From: Pigoraptor chileana
Taxonomy: Eukaryota > Opisthokonta > Filasterea
DNA: 22,416 nucleotides
Reading direction: 5' to 3'
NCBI GenBank assembly: GCA_943704495.1
Contig: CALSCR010001835.1
Span: 1-22,416 of the forward strand
Shown: positions 1-10,800 of the stretch, piece after piece
Position numbering within the stretch: position 1 is the stretch's first letter
Layout: the number at the start of each line of letters is the position of its first letter
Program-made: the position numbers and the translations under genes
The notes under the pieces: model-generated
Told to the model about the DNA's origin: nothing
The model's input: the letters and a program-made list of their open reading frames with translations, nothing else
Database searches by the model: none

Positions 1-3
1 TAT

Positions 4-6
<3 letters not shown>

Positions 7-49
<43 letters not shown>
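7..49. repeat. (TA)n microsatellite
   Basis: An uninterrupted TA dinucleotide run at the left edge of the window. It may extend beyond the edge. No gene is associated with it. Confidence 0.97.
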
Positions 50-54
<5 letters not shown>

Positions 55-121
55 TCTGGTGTGTGTATTAAATGTTGGGTGTCTGTGTCGCTTCCGCCTA
101 TACAGAATTGATGCTAGACAG

Positions 122-134
122 CTACTGAATGGCC
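122..134 (+). repeat. 13-bp direct repeat, left copy
   Basis: CTACTGAATGGCC here is repeated exactly at 508-520, 386 bp further on. The pair flanks the decayed coding relic. This is the geometry of a target-site duplication, but it could be chance. Confidence 0.45.
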
Positions 135-205
135 GGCAATCGGCCGATTTTTTTAATTTTAGTAAACTCTACGTGAAGGCTTTCTTCTGAGCCACATCTG
201 TAGAT

Positions 206-487
206 TTATTCAAAGCGGCCGGAATCGCTCTTGGCACGTTTGATCGGCTTTGTAACTTCACCGATATACCTCACTTTCTCTGACACTGTTTCCACGGCCG
301 GTCTGTGGGACTTATCTTATACATTGCAGAGGTCCTTGGTGATCTCTTTATCTCTGGCGGATTCGCTGTGCTTGAAAACAGCTACGTCGAGCGCGAGACT
401 GTAAACAGAAAGCAGAATCTGTCAGTCAAGCGCATATTCGTGCAGTCGCGGTTTCAGAAGCCCCACAATACAAGTTGAGCCAACTGC
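206..487 (-). pseudogene. Possible decayed coding relic, family unknown
   Basis: On the minus strand one frame stays protein-like for about 90 codons, with segments such as VGLLKPRLHEYALD, ALDVAVFKHSESARDKE and VRYIGEVTKPIKRAKSD. It is interrupted a few times. A short intron could explain one interruption (the word TTTGTTTACAG-like is present), but I could not build a clean model. The composition looks like protein rather than random sequence. I do not recognise the family. It sits between two 13-bp direct repeats, so it could be an inserted, now broken, segment or the last exons of a gene that starts elsewhere. This is a weak call. Confidence 0.25.
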
Positions 488-507
488 TCACGTGATACCT
501 CTGAACA

Positions 508-520
508 CTACTGAATGGCC
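508..520 (+). repeat. 13-bp direct repeat, right copy
   Basis: Exact second copy of CTACTGAATGGCC (first copy at 122-134). A palindromic TCACGTGA lies just before it at 488-495. Confidence 0.45.
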
Positions 521-1453
521 CGCGCTGATACATGCAGTGCCGCCGGAGGCATCTCATGGCGTCACGCGATCGGTTACAAGCCTCGGGGCGACGGTCCATG
601 CAGTGCGGCTGTTACAATAATGCGCAGCAGTATATGCAGACATTCGGTGTTACAATAGTGATTACGGCGCCCACATTCACGCAACTCATGCAACATTTAG
701 CAAGAAACAAGTCGGGTCCCCGAGTGACTTGTGTATTCGCTTCGTGTTCATCCTCCTTTCAGACCAATGACATCGGCACGACACATGAATCAAATAATAG
801 CCATCATGATGGCGTGAGCATATTATTTCAGATAAAGTTGTCACTCTCAATTTTATAAGGAAGATATTTGCAAATATATATGTTGAGACTCTGGATGCAC
901 TGTGTGCCATCACTATTGTGTTTGTACATGCCATTGCAGCGCCATTAGATGACGTGCGTGCGTATCAATTGCAAGGTTTCCGTGCTCACGACAGTACCCT
1001 TGCTCAATAGCCAAAGGGCATATCAGATGACAGTTACTGTTGGATGCATACGGAGTGTAATAGAGTTACAGCTACGACAAAACTAAAGGTGGCTTCAAAT
1101 ATTGGCCGCCACAATCTCCACTAGAATACACACTGCCGGCAACTGCAGCAATAAAGGCGCCGGAATAGCCACAGGAAGCAAGAAGAAACAAACACGGTTT
1201 TAACAGGTCACACACTGTCAGTCGGCCAAAAAAAAAACAGAGACAAAACGGCGAAACGCAAATTCAGATGAATATAGAGACACATACACAATCAAGGACC
1301 AAGATACATCTATACAGACGCGTAACGAAGCAGCATTAACGATCAGTACCAATTGACATGACGGCTCACTATATAACATGGCAGTACTCAGACAGCCGCC
1401 ACACAATTGACACTCAAGGCATCATGACAACTACTGAACAGCTGCAACTGTTG

Positions 1454-2611
1454 CTATACTGCAGCGGCATCGCACTCGGACATGGAATGCGAGGACCGCC
1501 GCCGCGCCCGTCGCCCTAGCTTCTTTGTGGACTCGACAGACGAAGACGAATGAGTATTGGTGGCGTTTGTGGGGAGCGATCCTGTGTGGTGTGGAGCGTT
1601 CTTTGCAGCCGACGGATGTATGGACACCCCCCCTGTTAATGTGGTTTGATAGACAAGTGTCAGAATAGAAATGATTACATGGAGGCCATGATATGTCACA
1701 TCCATTGATTAGACAGTGTCATGCCTCAGTAGACATTCCATACTTCAGTAGGCGCGTGCAGCAACTGGTATCTTCTCCCTCTCCTTTCTGAACACACGTA
1801 TCAGAAATATGAACAGGCATAGCAGACATACGTGCTTACGAAATAACAATAGCACACTGTACTAAGCTTAGATATAATATGCGCAAGTTACACATGCACG
1901 CAGACTGTAATGCATCAAACACCCGGGAGCGCCCCAAAGCAACTACAGGTGCTCACCCGCGGAGATGCGCTGGTTTCTCCCGGCCTTGCCCTTGTTCGGC
2001 GCGTAGTTTGTGGGCTCGAATTCGTCCTCATACATGGAATAGACGGCGTAATCGCCCAAACCGTCATCGTCGATGTAAGCATGGCCTCCATGACGTCCTT
2101 GAGAGTAATGTCGGTCGTATCCACTCTGCCGACCGCTCCACCCGCCAATGGATATGCCCTTTGGTTCATCCGGAGTAACGTCGTCGTCCAAGGCAAGTAG
2201 CCATCGTGTCTTGGCCATGAGCGAGAGTAGATTCGGCTTCATGACATCCACATATGTACCATCGAGCTCGAAGTGCGAGTCAACTGAGGAAGATGTGCAT
2301 GGTGCGTGCAGGAGTGAATGTGAGTGAATGTGTGTATGCCGTCCTGTGAAAATCAGTGGACAAAAAGACCAAGGGAGATGGAGAGATTGCAATCCGTGAA
2401 TCTCACGCAATATAAGCTCAGGATTGACAGGCGATATACCCCCGTTCCATGGACTACACAACGACATTGCCGTTTTATGGGCATTGCCAATGGTCGATAC
2501 GAGTTCAACAGCCAGGCCACACAACACGTGTAACTAAAGGCCACACCACACATGCAACAAAAGTGTGTGTCTTGTGAGCGGGCACGACAATGCGGCAGCC
2601 CACCCTCTCTT

Positions 2612-2649
<38 letters not shown>

Positions 2650-3377
2650 ATGTGCGTGTGTGTGATGTGGGCAGCAGCCTATCCTCACCGTGTGTGATGT
2701 GGATTTTGCACAGCGGACACCGCGGATTAACCCTCGCCCACTTGACGATGCACGTGAGACTGCCGTTGTTGGGGAATGTCAGGAGCAAAAAAAAAGCAAC
2801 ACACAAGGATACGGATGTCAGGAGTGACAAACGGACACACCAGTTCAAGTGCAAGGAAGACGGGAACCGCGAGAGACACAGCCAAACAACAGACAACTAC
2901 AAAGAAGATGAACTAAATATTGCAATATCCAGCACTAGTGACCACAGGGCTGGGGCTTTGCTCTTTCCGTGCATATTTAAAAATAGACCACAGAGACTCA
3001 GGGACGAGCAGACACAAACACATTGCAAGCGCATCCGCGCGTCAAATAGAGACCCACCAGAACGAATGGCGACACTGCGGGAGAATTCCTTTGGATTCCT
3101 CAAACAAATCCTCAAAGCAAATGGCGCATCCCGGCCCAACATCATCCGCACGCGACGATTTTGGGGATCCGACAACGGAAGGCTGCTGCGACTGCGCCTG
3201 CGATGCGACGGCCGGCGACGACGCCTCACTCGACTCGTCGTAAAATCCGCTGTCGTCGCACACGTGGTCCGCGTCTCCCTCGTCAGCGTAGTAAGCATCT
3301 TCAGAGTACTCGTACTCGAGCGCACCCTCGAGATCATTCCAATCCTCCAGTGCAACGCAGCGCCTCGACTTGGTCAT
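1454..3377 (-). CDS. C3HC4 RING-finger protein, four exons, likely E3 ubiquitin ligase
   Basis: Exons (minus): 3377-3058, 2759-2689, 2283-1957 and 1632-1454; 298 aa. The start ATG has an AAAA-ATGA context. Residues 1-80 are acidic and Ser-rich. The RING is split by intron 1 and is complete only after splicing: CAIC, then 14 residues, CRH, SFC, LTC, 10 residues, CPLC, which gives C-x2-C-x14-C-x-H-x2-C-x2-C-x10-C-x2-C. Such RINGs recruit E2 enzymes, so an E3 role is known for the family and inferred here. After the RING comes KTRWLLALDDD, a Gly/Tyr/Asp-rich stretch and a basic tail (KKLGRRARRRSS) that could be a nuclear localisation signal. Intron phases are 2, 1, 1 and all match. The last exon is less certain: if intron 3 is not removed, the frame stops at 1943 after GEHL and gives 243 aa. 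The substrate is unknown. Confidence 0.83.
2615..2648. repeat. (GT)n microsatellite in RING gene intron 2
   Basis: A pure GT run, reading as (AC)n in the sense of the minus-strand RING transcript. It lies in the intron between exons 2 and 3 (2688-2284), near the donor side. Confidence 0.95.
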
Positions 3378-4215
3378 TTTTGTAGATTTCTATGTTGCTC
3401 TTCTTGCTGTTGTTGCTGTTCTCCACTCAGCTAGTCGAGATAGTGCCGTTGATTGTACGGATTCAAAAAAAAGAAGATGCTGTCCGCTTCGAACTCGGAA
3501 AGACGAGAGCGTGAATACCGACACCGCCAGCCCCTGCGCCGCTAAAGGACAAGGCGGGATGCGCTCTCAACGGACATATCAGTTCAGTGAATGGCGACAG
3601 AAGTTGTGACGCCGGACTGACAATATCCGCAGTAGAAAGATCGAAAAAAAGGAATGAGAGCACTTGCGCCAAGCAACGGAATATCTGTTTGGCGAATCTT
3701 TTGGCGGAGACTCTTCTGGTGAGACTGCATGTGATAAGAATAAGGCATATACGGTTGACGATTGAGACACGCGTGCATGCCGAGCAGACTTGGACACACC
3801 ATAGAAAGCACACACGTGACACACACCGCTTGATGGACTCACTCAGGGGTACCACGGACTCACTGAACACAAAAACACAAGTGTTGTCAGGGGAGTTGCA
3901 GTGGCAAGAACGAACGCCTGGTGACGACATTCGTCGGAATGCCCGGAATTTAAAAAACAGCACTGGGGCCAGAAACTGATGTTTCCATCACACGCAAGGG
4001 GTTCTCCTAGTCAAGCATCAACAAAAGCGTAGCTCACCTAAGTGTTGGCCCGCCCACAAAAAGCGGGTTGATTTTGTCGACGCCAAGAATTATAATAAAT
4101 GTCTTATCGAAAACTCGGTGCTGAAGTCTTTGAGTTTGTGGTGCGTGGTGTAGTTGTTTCGTTGTTTGTTGTAGTTGTATCGCTTGTTTCTCTTGTTGTT
4201 GTTTGTGAGAGTGTG

Positions 4216-4341
4216 CACCCTAGTGTGTGTGCGTGTGTGCGTGTGTGCGTGTGTGTGTGTGTGTGCGTGTGTGCGTGTGTGCGTGTGTGCGTGTGTGCGT
4301 GTGTGCGTGTGTGCGTGTGTGTGTGTGTGTGTGCGTGTGTT
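4216..4341. repeat. Compound GTGTGC/GT microsatellite
   Basis: About 125 bp of alternating GT and GTGTGC units. All frames through it read as Cys/Val or His/Thr low complexity, so none is taken as coding. Confidence 0.95.
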
Positions 4342-4346
4342 GTTTT

Positions 4347-4539
4347 TTTGGCGCGGAGTTTTTGAACCCAAAGTGCAGACACACACACAGTCGACTGCTT
4401 ATCACCTGCGTTGCCATTGGCCAACGTTGCAGTCACGTGCCATTTGGCGCACTGTGATTGGCCCGTTTGCGGCACCAATCACGACAGTCGTCGTACGCAC
4501 TCGGCGACTTCACTGTCAAAAAGGGCAGTGAGCGCGAAA
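4347..4539 (-). promoter_or_regulatory. CCAAT / E2F-like / E-box cluster, probable promoter
   Basis: Within 200 bp there are two TTTGGCGC words (4347-4354, 4443-4450) and one GCGCGAAA (4532-4539, the reverse of TTTCGCGC). All three fit the E2F consensus TTTSSCGC. There are also three CCAAT or ATTGG boxes (4416-4420, 4457-4461, 4475-4479) and a CACGTG (4434-4439). That grouping is typical of cell-cycle promoters. The nearest gene it could drive is the minus-strand RING gene, whose ATG is about 1 kb away, which would imply a long or spliced 5' UTR. Direction and target are inferred. Confidence 0.45.
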
Positions 4540-4672
4540 ACAACTCTGAATCCGCAACCGATTACTTGCATGAAAATCTTCGTACGCACTCTGCGATACA
4601 ACTTACTGTCACTTATTGTCAAAAAGGGCGCAAACCAACTCTGAATTAACCAAGTACTTCTGCATGAAAAAG
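4491..4672. repeat. Imperfect tandem duplication, unit about 90-103 bp
   Basis: Four words recur in the same order: TCGTACGCACT (4491, 4580), GTCAAAAAGGGC (4515, 4618), CAACTCTGAAT (4541, 4636) and TGCATGAAAA (4568, 4661). Offsets vary from 89 to 103, so the copies have diverged by small indels. Confidence 0.8.
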
Positions 4673-4979
4673 TCCCCTTCACCTTCAGTTCACTGCCCTC
4701 TCGCCAATCTTAGTGCTAATAAACCGAGATATTGTAATGGGAAATGTTTTGGTGAAGTGAATCCTTCCTAAAGATTTTTTAAGTAACTGATGTTACTGAC
4801 CCGCTGATATTACTGACCCGCGGCCCTTTTAGCGATGTAAAGAAATTAAGTACCATTGGTCCGACACATAGATATACATATGTATTTACACGTATAATAC
4901 AATAAGCGTCGCACACAAAGGCATGTACAGCCACAAGATTAGAGTTCGCCGCCAACAGTTTGGCCCACAAAAGACGTGA

Positions 4980-7226
4980 TTAGCCGCGCGCATCGTTCTC
5001 GGCCAGCACCTGAAGGACCGGCCGTTTTTCTTTCTTGCGGTGGTCACACGCCATTTCTCTCAGTTTGTTTCTCTCAACGTGCGTGAGGTCGTTCATGTCG
5101 ACATCCAAAAGACGCAAAGCGGTCGCAGTACAGCCGCCGAGGACAAGGGATCGCGCCGCGGGGAAATCGAGGACGTTGCGCGAGACGTCGAGGTGGATCA
5201 GACACGTGTTGAGTGGAAGCGACTCTGCGATTGTTTGGCTTCCGTCAAAGCCGATTTCGTTGTCGCCCAAAAGAAGACTGTGTTGTGTGTATACGGGGCG
5301 CCGATCCAAGAGTCAAGCACGTTGCAATCAGCGCAGATAGGGCGCACAGTTCGAGACATTTCCACATCCAACTCTAACAAGCAAATGTCACACACACCCA
5401 CAAACACATACACATATATACACACATCACACATCACACACCATACACATACCCATACACATCACACATCACACACACACACAATCACACAAACACATAC
5501 ACATCACACACACACACTCACACATATACGACACCACACACAAACACATACACACACACACACATACACATATATACACACACACGCACCTCTCCAGGCC
5601 CTCATTTCGCTCGATCATCTCCGCAATGTGGAGACAAGACAGGCCGCCGATTGTGTTTCCCCTGAGATCGAGGCGAGTGAGTGTCATATTGTCCTCGAGT
5701 GCCACACACAGCGATGCAATGTGCTCGTCCTCAAGCCGACATCGAGCAAGGCACAGAACCGTCAGAGTGCGCGGCAGACTGTTCCACAGATGCTGCATCA
5801 CACCCGCCGACTCGTGCATCGTAAAAGGCAGCATAATGTCCTCTGTGAATCGTAAAAAAAACATAAAAACAAACAAACCAAGCATATTGCAGTGGGCGAT
5901 TCAGCAAAGGGAAGATGTAGTTGGGAGAAAGAAAAGACACACTCAGCCGAATTTGAGATTGAAGGTGTGGAGAACAATCAACAAGACACGAGGACGCAGT
6001 ACTACGTTGCACATCAATGCCAAGTATGTACCCAAAACAAGGGGTAACCCTCAACCCAAACAGCACGCCAATAATCGAGAAAGGACAACAATTTCCGTAT
6101 GTGGCAATGCAAAACACTCACCGAGCCCAAACAGGACGCTCGCGGGCGGTCCAACTGGGTTGTCGCTCAGGTCGAGCACGCGCAGGGTCTTGGATAGCTT
6201 CAAGGCCTGCCATGCCTCGCGGGGAACGAGGGCGCAGTTGATCTGGTTTCCACTCAGGTCAAGCACCTCCAATCCGGCGTAGTGTGCGCTCCCTTTGCGC
6301 ACACGCCCATGCACGCGTCCGTACGCCGACCGGACCTCAGGTGCAGGTTGCCCGAGGCTCATGCGCACCGCAGCTTCAAGAGCGTACTGCTCCTCGGCGT
6401 CTTCATCGTCATCATCATCATCGTCGTCTTCGTCGGATTCCAAGCGACCCAGGTTAGAAAAGCATCTGAGCGTCGCAAGCACGGCGGCAATGCCCTCGTT
6501 GGACTTTGAAGTGACCGCCTGGCGTCCATACCGCGCAGGGGCGAGCGAGTATGCCACCTTCAGCCCGCATCCATTCCCCGCAACATTGAACTGACGCAGG
6601 CGCGGACAGCCGCCCTCGATGACCATGCCGACTCGAGCACTTGCACTCGCACTCGCACTAGCGCCGCCAAATAACCGGCTGTGGTGCGTGCTATGCACCG
6701 AACTAGGCCACGTGATATCTGACGTCACCTGGGGCACCTTGTGACGCGGAAGGAGGCGTTTTGCCATGACCGTCAATCCATGTGCGGTGAGTCCGTTCTC
6801 AGACACATCCAACAGCTCGACAAGAGTACCAGAGAGCGCATCGCACACTCCATCGACAAGTTCATCTCGAAGGCGACAGTCCCGAAGGATCACAGAGCGC
6901 AGGGATGACACGGGACCCGACCGCACCGACGCGGGAATGCCAAGCTCGTTGATGGTCGAGGCATGCGTTTCAGAAGAACTGATGTCGCAACGCAGGCGGA
7001 GGGAAAGGGGGTCATCAACCTCCCTCTTGTTCGATGTGGAGCAATCGGTTTCGGTTTTGGGATCGTTTGAACCGAGGAATGACTTGAGTTGAGCAACGTC
7101 GTTCACATCGAGGCGGGTGCCGGAGAATTCGACTGTGCGAAGGTTGCAGAGAGAGCTCGCGTACGATGCCCACCTGTGTGTGTGGTATATATATGTGTGC
7201 GTGTGTGTGTATGTGTGTGTGCGTGC

Positions 7227-7300
<74 letters not shown>

Positions 7301-7775
7301 CAAGTGAGGTCGAATAGTTAAGTCAATGGCTCTGCCGGCGCAATCTCGATTGATTGAGAGAGAGCGAGAACTACGTGAGAAGTGTGTGACGAAGCTGTTA
7401 TAGAATAAACAAATCCAAACAAATCCCAAGAAGCCACACGACACCAATGTTATGCACATCACATAAAAACACAATCAAACAAGAGACAGCAGCAAAAACA
7501 CAACAGGTAAGCGGGCAGTGCTCGCACACCTGAGTCCCGACATAAGCAAGGCAAGCGGCTTTATCGAATGGCGAAGAATGTGGGGTCCTGCGCGCTCTAT
7601 GAAGAGAAGAAGTTCTGCTCGCCGATTTGCCTGGAATTGGGAGTGATGTTTAAATTGAGTATTGAAAAAGAGAGGAAGAAGACCTCCAGTACTCAAAGTG
7701 AGGAGGTGAGATGCTGAATTCAGTGCCAGTGTTTTGTGCGCTATGGCCATTGACCCCATGTATGGTGTAGGTGCG

Positions 7776-7809
<34 letters not shown>

Positions 7810-10800
7810 CGTAGGTGTGTATGTGTGCGTATTTGTGTGTATGTATATATATATGTGTGTGTGGTGTGTATGTGTGCGTATTTGTGTGTATGTATATATA
7901 TGTGTGTGTGATTCACACACACAGGTGTGTATGTGTGCGTATTTGTGTGTATGTATATATATGTGTGTGTGATTCACACACACAACACACACACACACAC
8001 ACAACAAATCACATACAAAAGCGGACGATCCCGTCACATGAGATATGACATAAATACTTCTGGGGATAACAAGTCCACATGGCAGAGCGCCACATGCAAC
8101 TCATGCAACCTGCCTGTGCAATTGTCACCGACGTCGAATGCATGGTCACAGGCCTTCCCGCACCAAACGAGTCTATCCGTTCCTGCAGATCGTGCTCCAG
8201 AACAAGCCTCCGCCACAACGCCACAGACGCAACGCCTTCGTCATCCGCGCCATCTCCACCCCGTGCACGTGGTATGGCGGCGTCAACTTCTGCACACACC
8301 CGCTCCGCAAACGCCCACAGGGGACCGTCAAGACCCACAGTGGAAGAAAGAAGTGGGCATATCGACAATAGGTGATTTCGCCGTTGCTCGCTGAGGTTGA
8401 GAGAGCGACCGTCGGGAAGAAGAAGGCGGCGCATGTCAGCAAGCCGCCGCCACAGGACGGATGTGTCTGTAAGACAAAAGCGGAGGAGCAAAATGGACGG
8501 AACATGTTTATAGTGTTAGAGTTTATAATTGTTGGCGAAATCGCGTGGACTATCGCATTGCGTGCGACTGACATGAACAAACGTTTGAAGAATACGAAAA
8601 GTGAGTAACTTCGGACAGAAAGTTGCGCGATTTTGCACACTAAAGAGCAAGTGAGATAGAGACCATCTTTTAGTAGACAAGGACAGCCAAACCACCTACC
8701 AAGTCCACACGACGGGTCGAATTTCCCAGAGGACTCCACGTGCAGCAGGCGCGCGGGATCGAGCATGCAGAGTAGCGTCCACTGCAAATCAGGTGGCATT
8801 CCGACCAGCGTGGGCACATCTGATCTCGTTGCGAGAGGGCAGAAGACGACGGAAAATGTGTGCGCGGTGTGTATATGCGAATGCGTGAGTGTGAGTGAGA
8901 TTATTACTGTGAGGGAAGTGATACTAAATTGCCTATTTGCCAAGTCAAAGCAAGGCTACCACAGCATCCGTCATTCTGATCGAGCCAAAGAGCTTAAGGG
9001 CTGTGTGAGCACCGACAGGGCCTACAATAGACCTAGACCGCCACCGGAAGAAGACAGTTCAAACATACATCAATCCTCGTCACCAATGAATAAAACGAGG
9101 AACGTATGCACCCACCTTCCAAATTGTCTGCAAGCATTCGGCAAGCGTGCTCAACAAGAGGTGGGATTTCAAGATAGTGCGCCGCCGCCAGTGTCTCCAT
9201 GACGGTCTCCGGCGCAAGCTCAAACACAAACCGCACCCGCGACGGTCCCGGCTGTGTGCATGAGTCCCGAGAGTCCACCACCTCGGTGACGAGGGTGACT
9301 ACGGACGCATCCGTAAATGACCGGTCAAGGAGGGCAAGAGCACTCTCCGGTCTTGCGTTCTCATCAACAAACGACATTGACGACTGCGGGCGGGAGCACG
9401 AGTCTGGCCTGTCCGGGTGACCGCCAGACCCCGGCAAAGTGTCCGTGGTCAAGTGGCCGGCCATCCCGCAGGCAATGCCCCTGCCCACACAATTCTCGTT
9501 GTGGTCCTTGAAGCAAAACGACAGGACGCTGTTGAGCACGTGACTGCCGATAGAACCGAGAGTGATCTCTCCGCGATTGGTTTCCCGGTATTCGCCTGTT
9601 TGACAGCGAGGGAGAGGGGGAGAGACAGAGAAAGTGAGCGAGAGAGAGTGAAAGACAGAGCAAGAGGGAGGGAGAGAGGGGGGGGGGAGGGACAGAGAGC
9701 GGGAGAGACAGAGAGAGCGAGAGGCGCAGAGGGAGATGTAAGTTTGGGGTCAATATAAGTAAGACGCAAGAGAAAACACATCAACAGTAAAGAGTACATC
9801 CAAAAGCCCATAGCAGACCGATACCCATCGTGTGTTTTTGGGAGGGATATGGGACAGTCCTTCTCTCTGTTCACCTTAAATACAGTGCGATAATCAACAA
9901 CATAAAATGAGCACACGCACCTCCGCCGTCCAAAATGCGCCGAAAGAGAGCAGAATGACACGCGACCTCCTTTGGCACGAAAAAGTCATCGCCGTCCATC
10001 GAAACGCACCGAATGTACTCGACACACGTGACCTCAGCATCCAACAAAGAAGCGGCCCTCCCAGCCACTTCCTCTTCACCTGCGTCTCGCACTCCTATCA
10101 CTCCGTCGTCGACAGAGCAGTCGCCACCCTCACCATCGAACACCAACGAGTCATCGATATCAGCGCCCGAGGATGAACCAACAGCCACATGATCATCTCC
10201 AAGTGACGATGGAGGCACTGTAACCCTCAGTTTCGAGGGCGATGTCGGACGCGCCGACACGAAAAACTCCACGGGGACGTCCCTGAACGTCGCGCGTCCC
10301 ACCCGAGAGAAGGAGCCACGGCGCACATTTGCAAGAAACCTGCTGCGCTGCTCATCTCTTCTAAGCTTCAGCACGTGACATTGTCTGCGCACGTCCAGTG
10401 GCATGCCAACCGGAGCAATCCCACGGCGTTGCGTGCGTCGCGGGGGAGGCGGAGGCTGAATAGGAGGGGCCGCGTGACGCATGGGCAGGTTCCGTCCTGC
10501 TGCCATCGCAGCGTGCAGCGCCGCAATAAAGTCCGTCGTTTCGGAGAGCCGATCGAGGACAGCCGTGTCATCCAGTGCGCCTTCCAGTTCAGCAAAATCG
10601 TTACTGCCGTTTTCAATCGCCGCCAGCGCCTGATCGAATGCAGATGCGCTTCCGTTGTTGCCCAGCCCCACCAATCGCCGCATTGCATCAAATTGGTTGC
10701 TGCGGTCGTTCAGCGACACGCCGAGTTCGTCGTCAGAGTCAGAGTCCGTCACTACGCTCGACAATTCCTCGGCATCCCTTGTGCCACCACCACCCGCCAC

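Larger units (their letters stand above)
1..1453. other. Gene-poor left flank
   Basis: I see no convincing complete gene here. The stretch holds the TA repeat, a pair of 13-bp direct repeats and a decayed coding relic (both listed separately). Two near-repeats of the word TGTTACAATA lie at about 612 and 650. It lies downstream of the minus-strand RING gene and so would contain that gene's 3' UTR. I found no canonical AATAAA on the minus strand close to that stop. No tRNA or rRNA was recognised by eye. Confidence 0.5.
3378..4979. other. Spacer between RING gene and the large fusion gene
   Basis: No coding sequence is supported here. It contains a GTGTGC-type repeat, a cluster of promoter-like words, and an imperfect ~95-bp tandem duplication (listed separately). 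A short inverted repeat CCCGC/GCGGG lies at 4049-4067. It must hold the 5' UTR and promoter of the minus-strand RING gene and the 3' UTR of the fusion gene, which ends at 4980. Confidence 0.6.

Noticed and set aside
3463-3963. Minus-strand 166-codon frame in the spacer upstream of the RING gene
   Set aside because: Composition is Ser/Phe/Cys/Arg-rich without motif, and it begins far from any supported start. It probably lies in the 5' UTR or promoter.
4049-4067. CCCGC/GCGGG inverted repeat as a terminator
   Set aside because: The stem is only five bases, and this type of terminator is not expected in a nuclear genome.
4090-4417. Overlapping frames of Thr/His or Cys/Val through the GT repeat
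   Set aside because: Simple-sequence translation of a microsatellite. The same holds for frames at 5395-5580, 7089-7317, 7650-8048 and 19210-19310.
8009-8113. Unspliced continuation of fusion-gene exon 7
   Set aside because: It yields Cys/Met/Trp-rich sequence without LRR spacing. The alternative frame reads RLHELHVALCHVDLL and connects to the next LRR.
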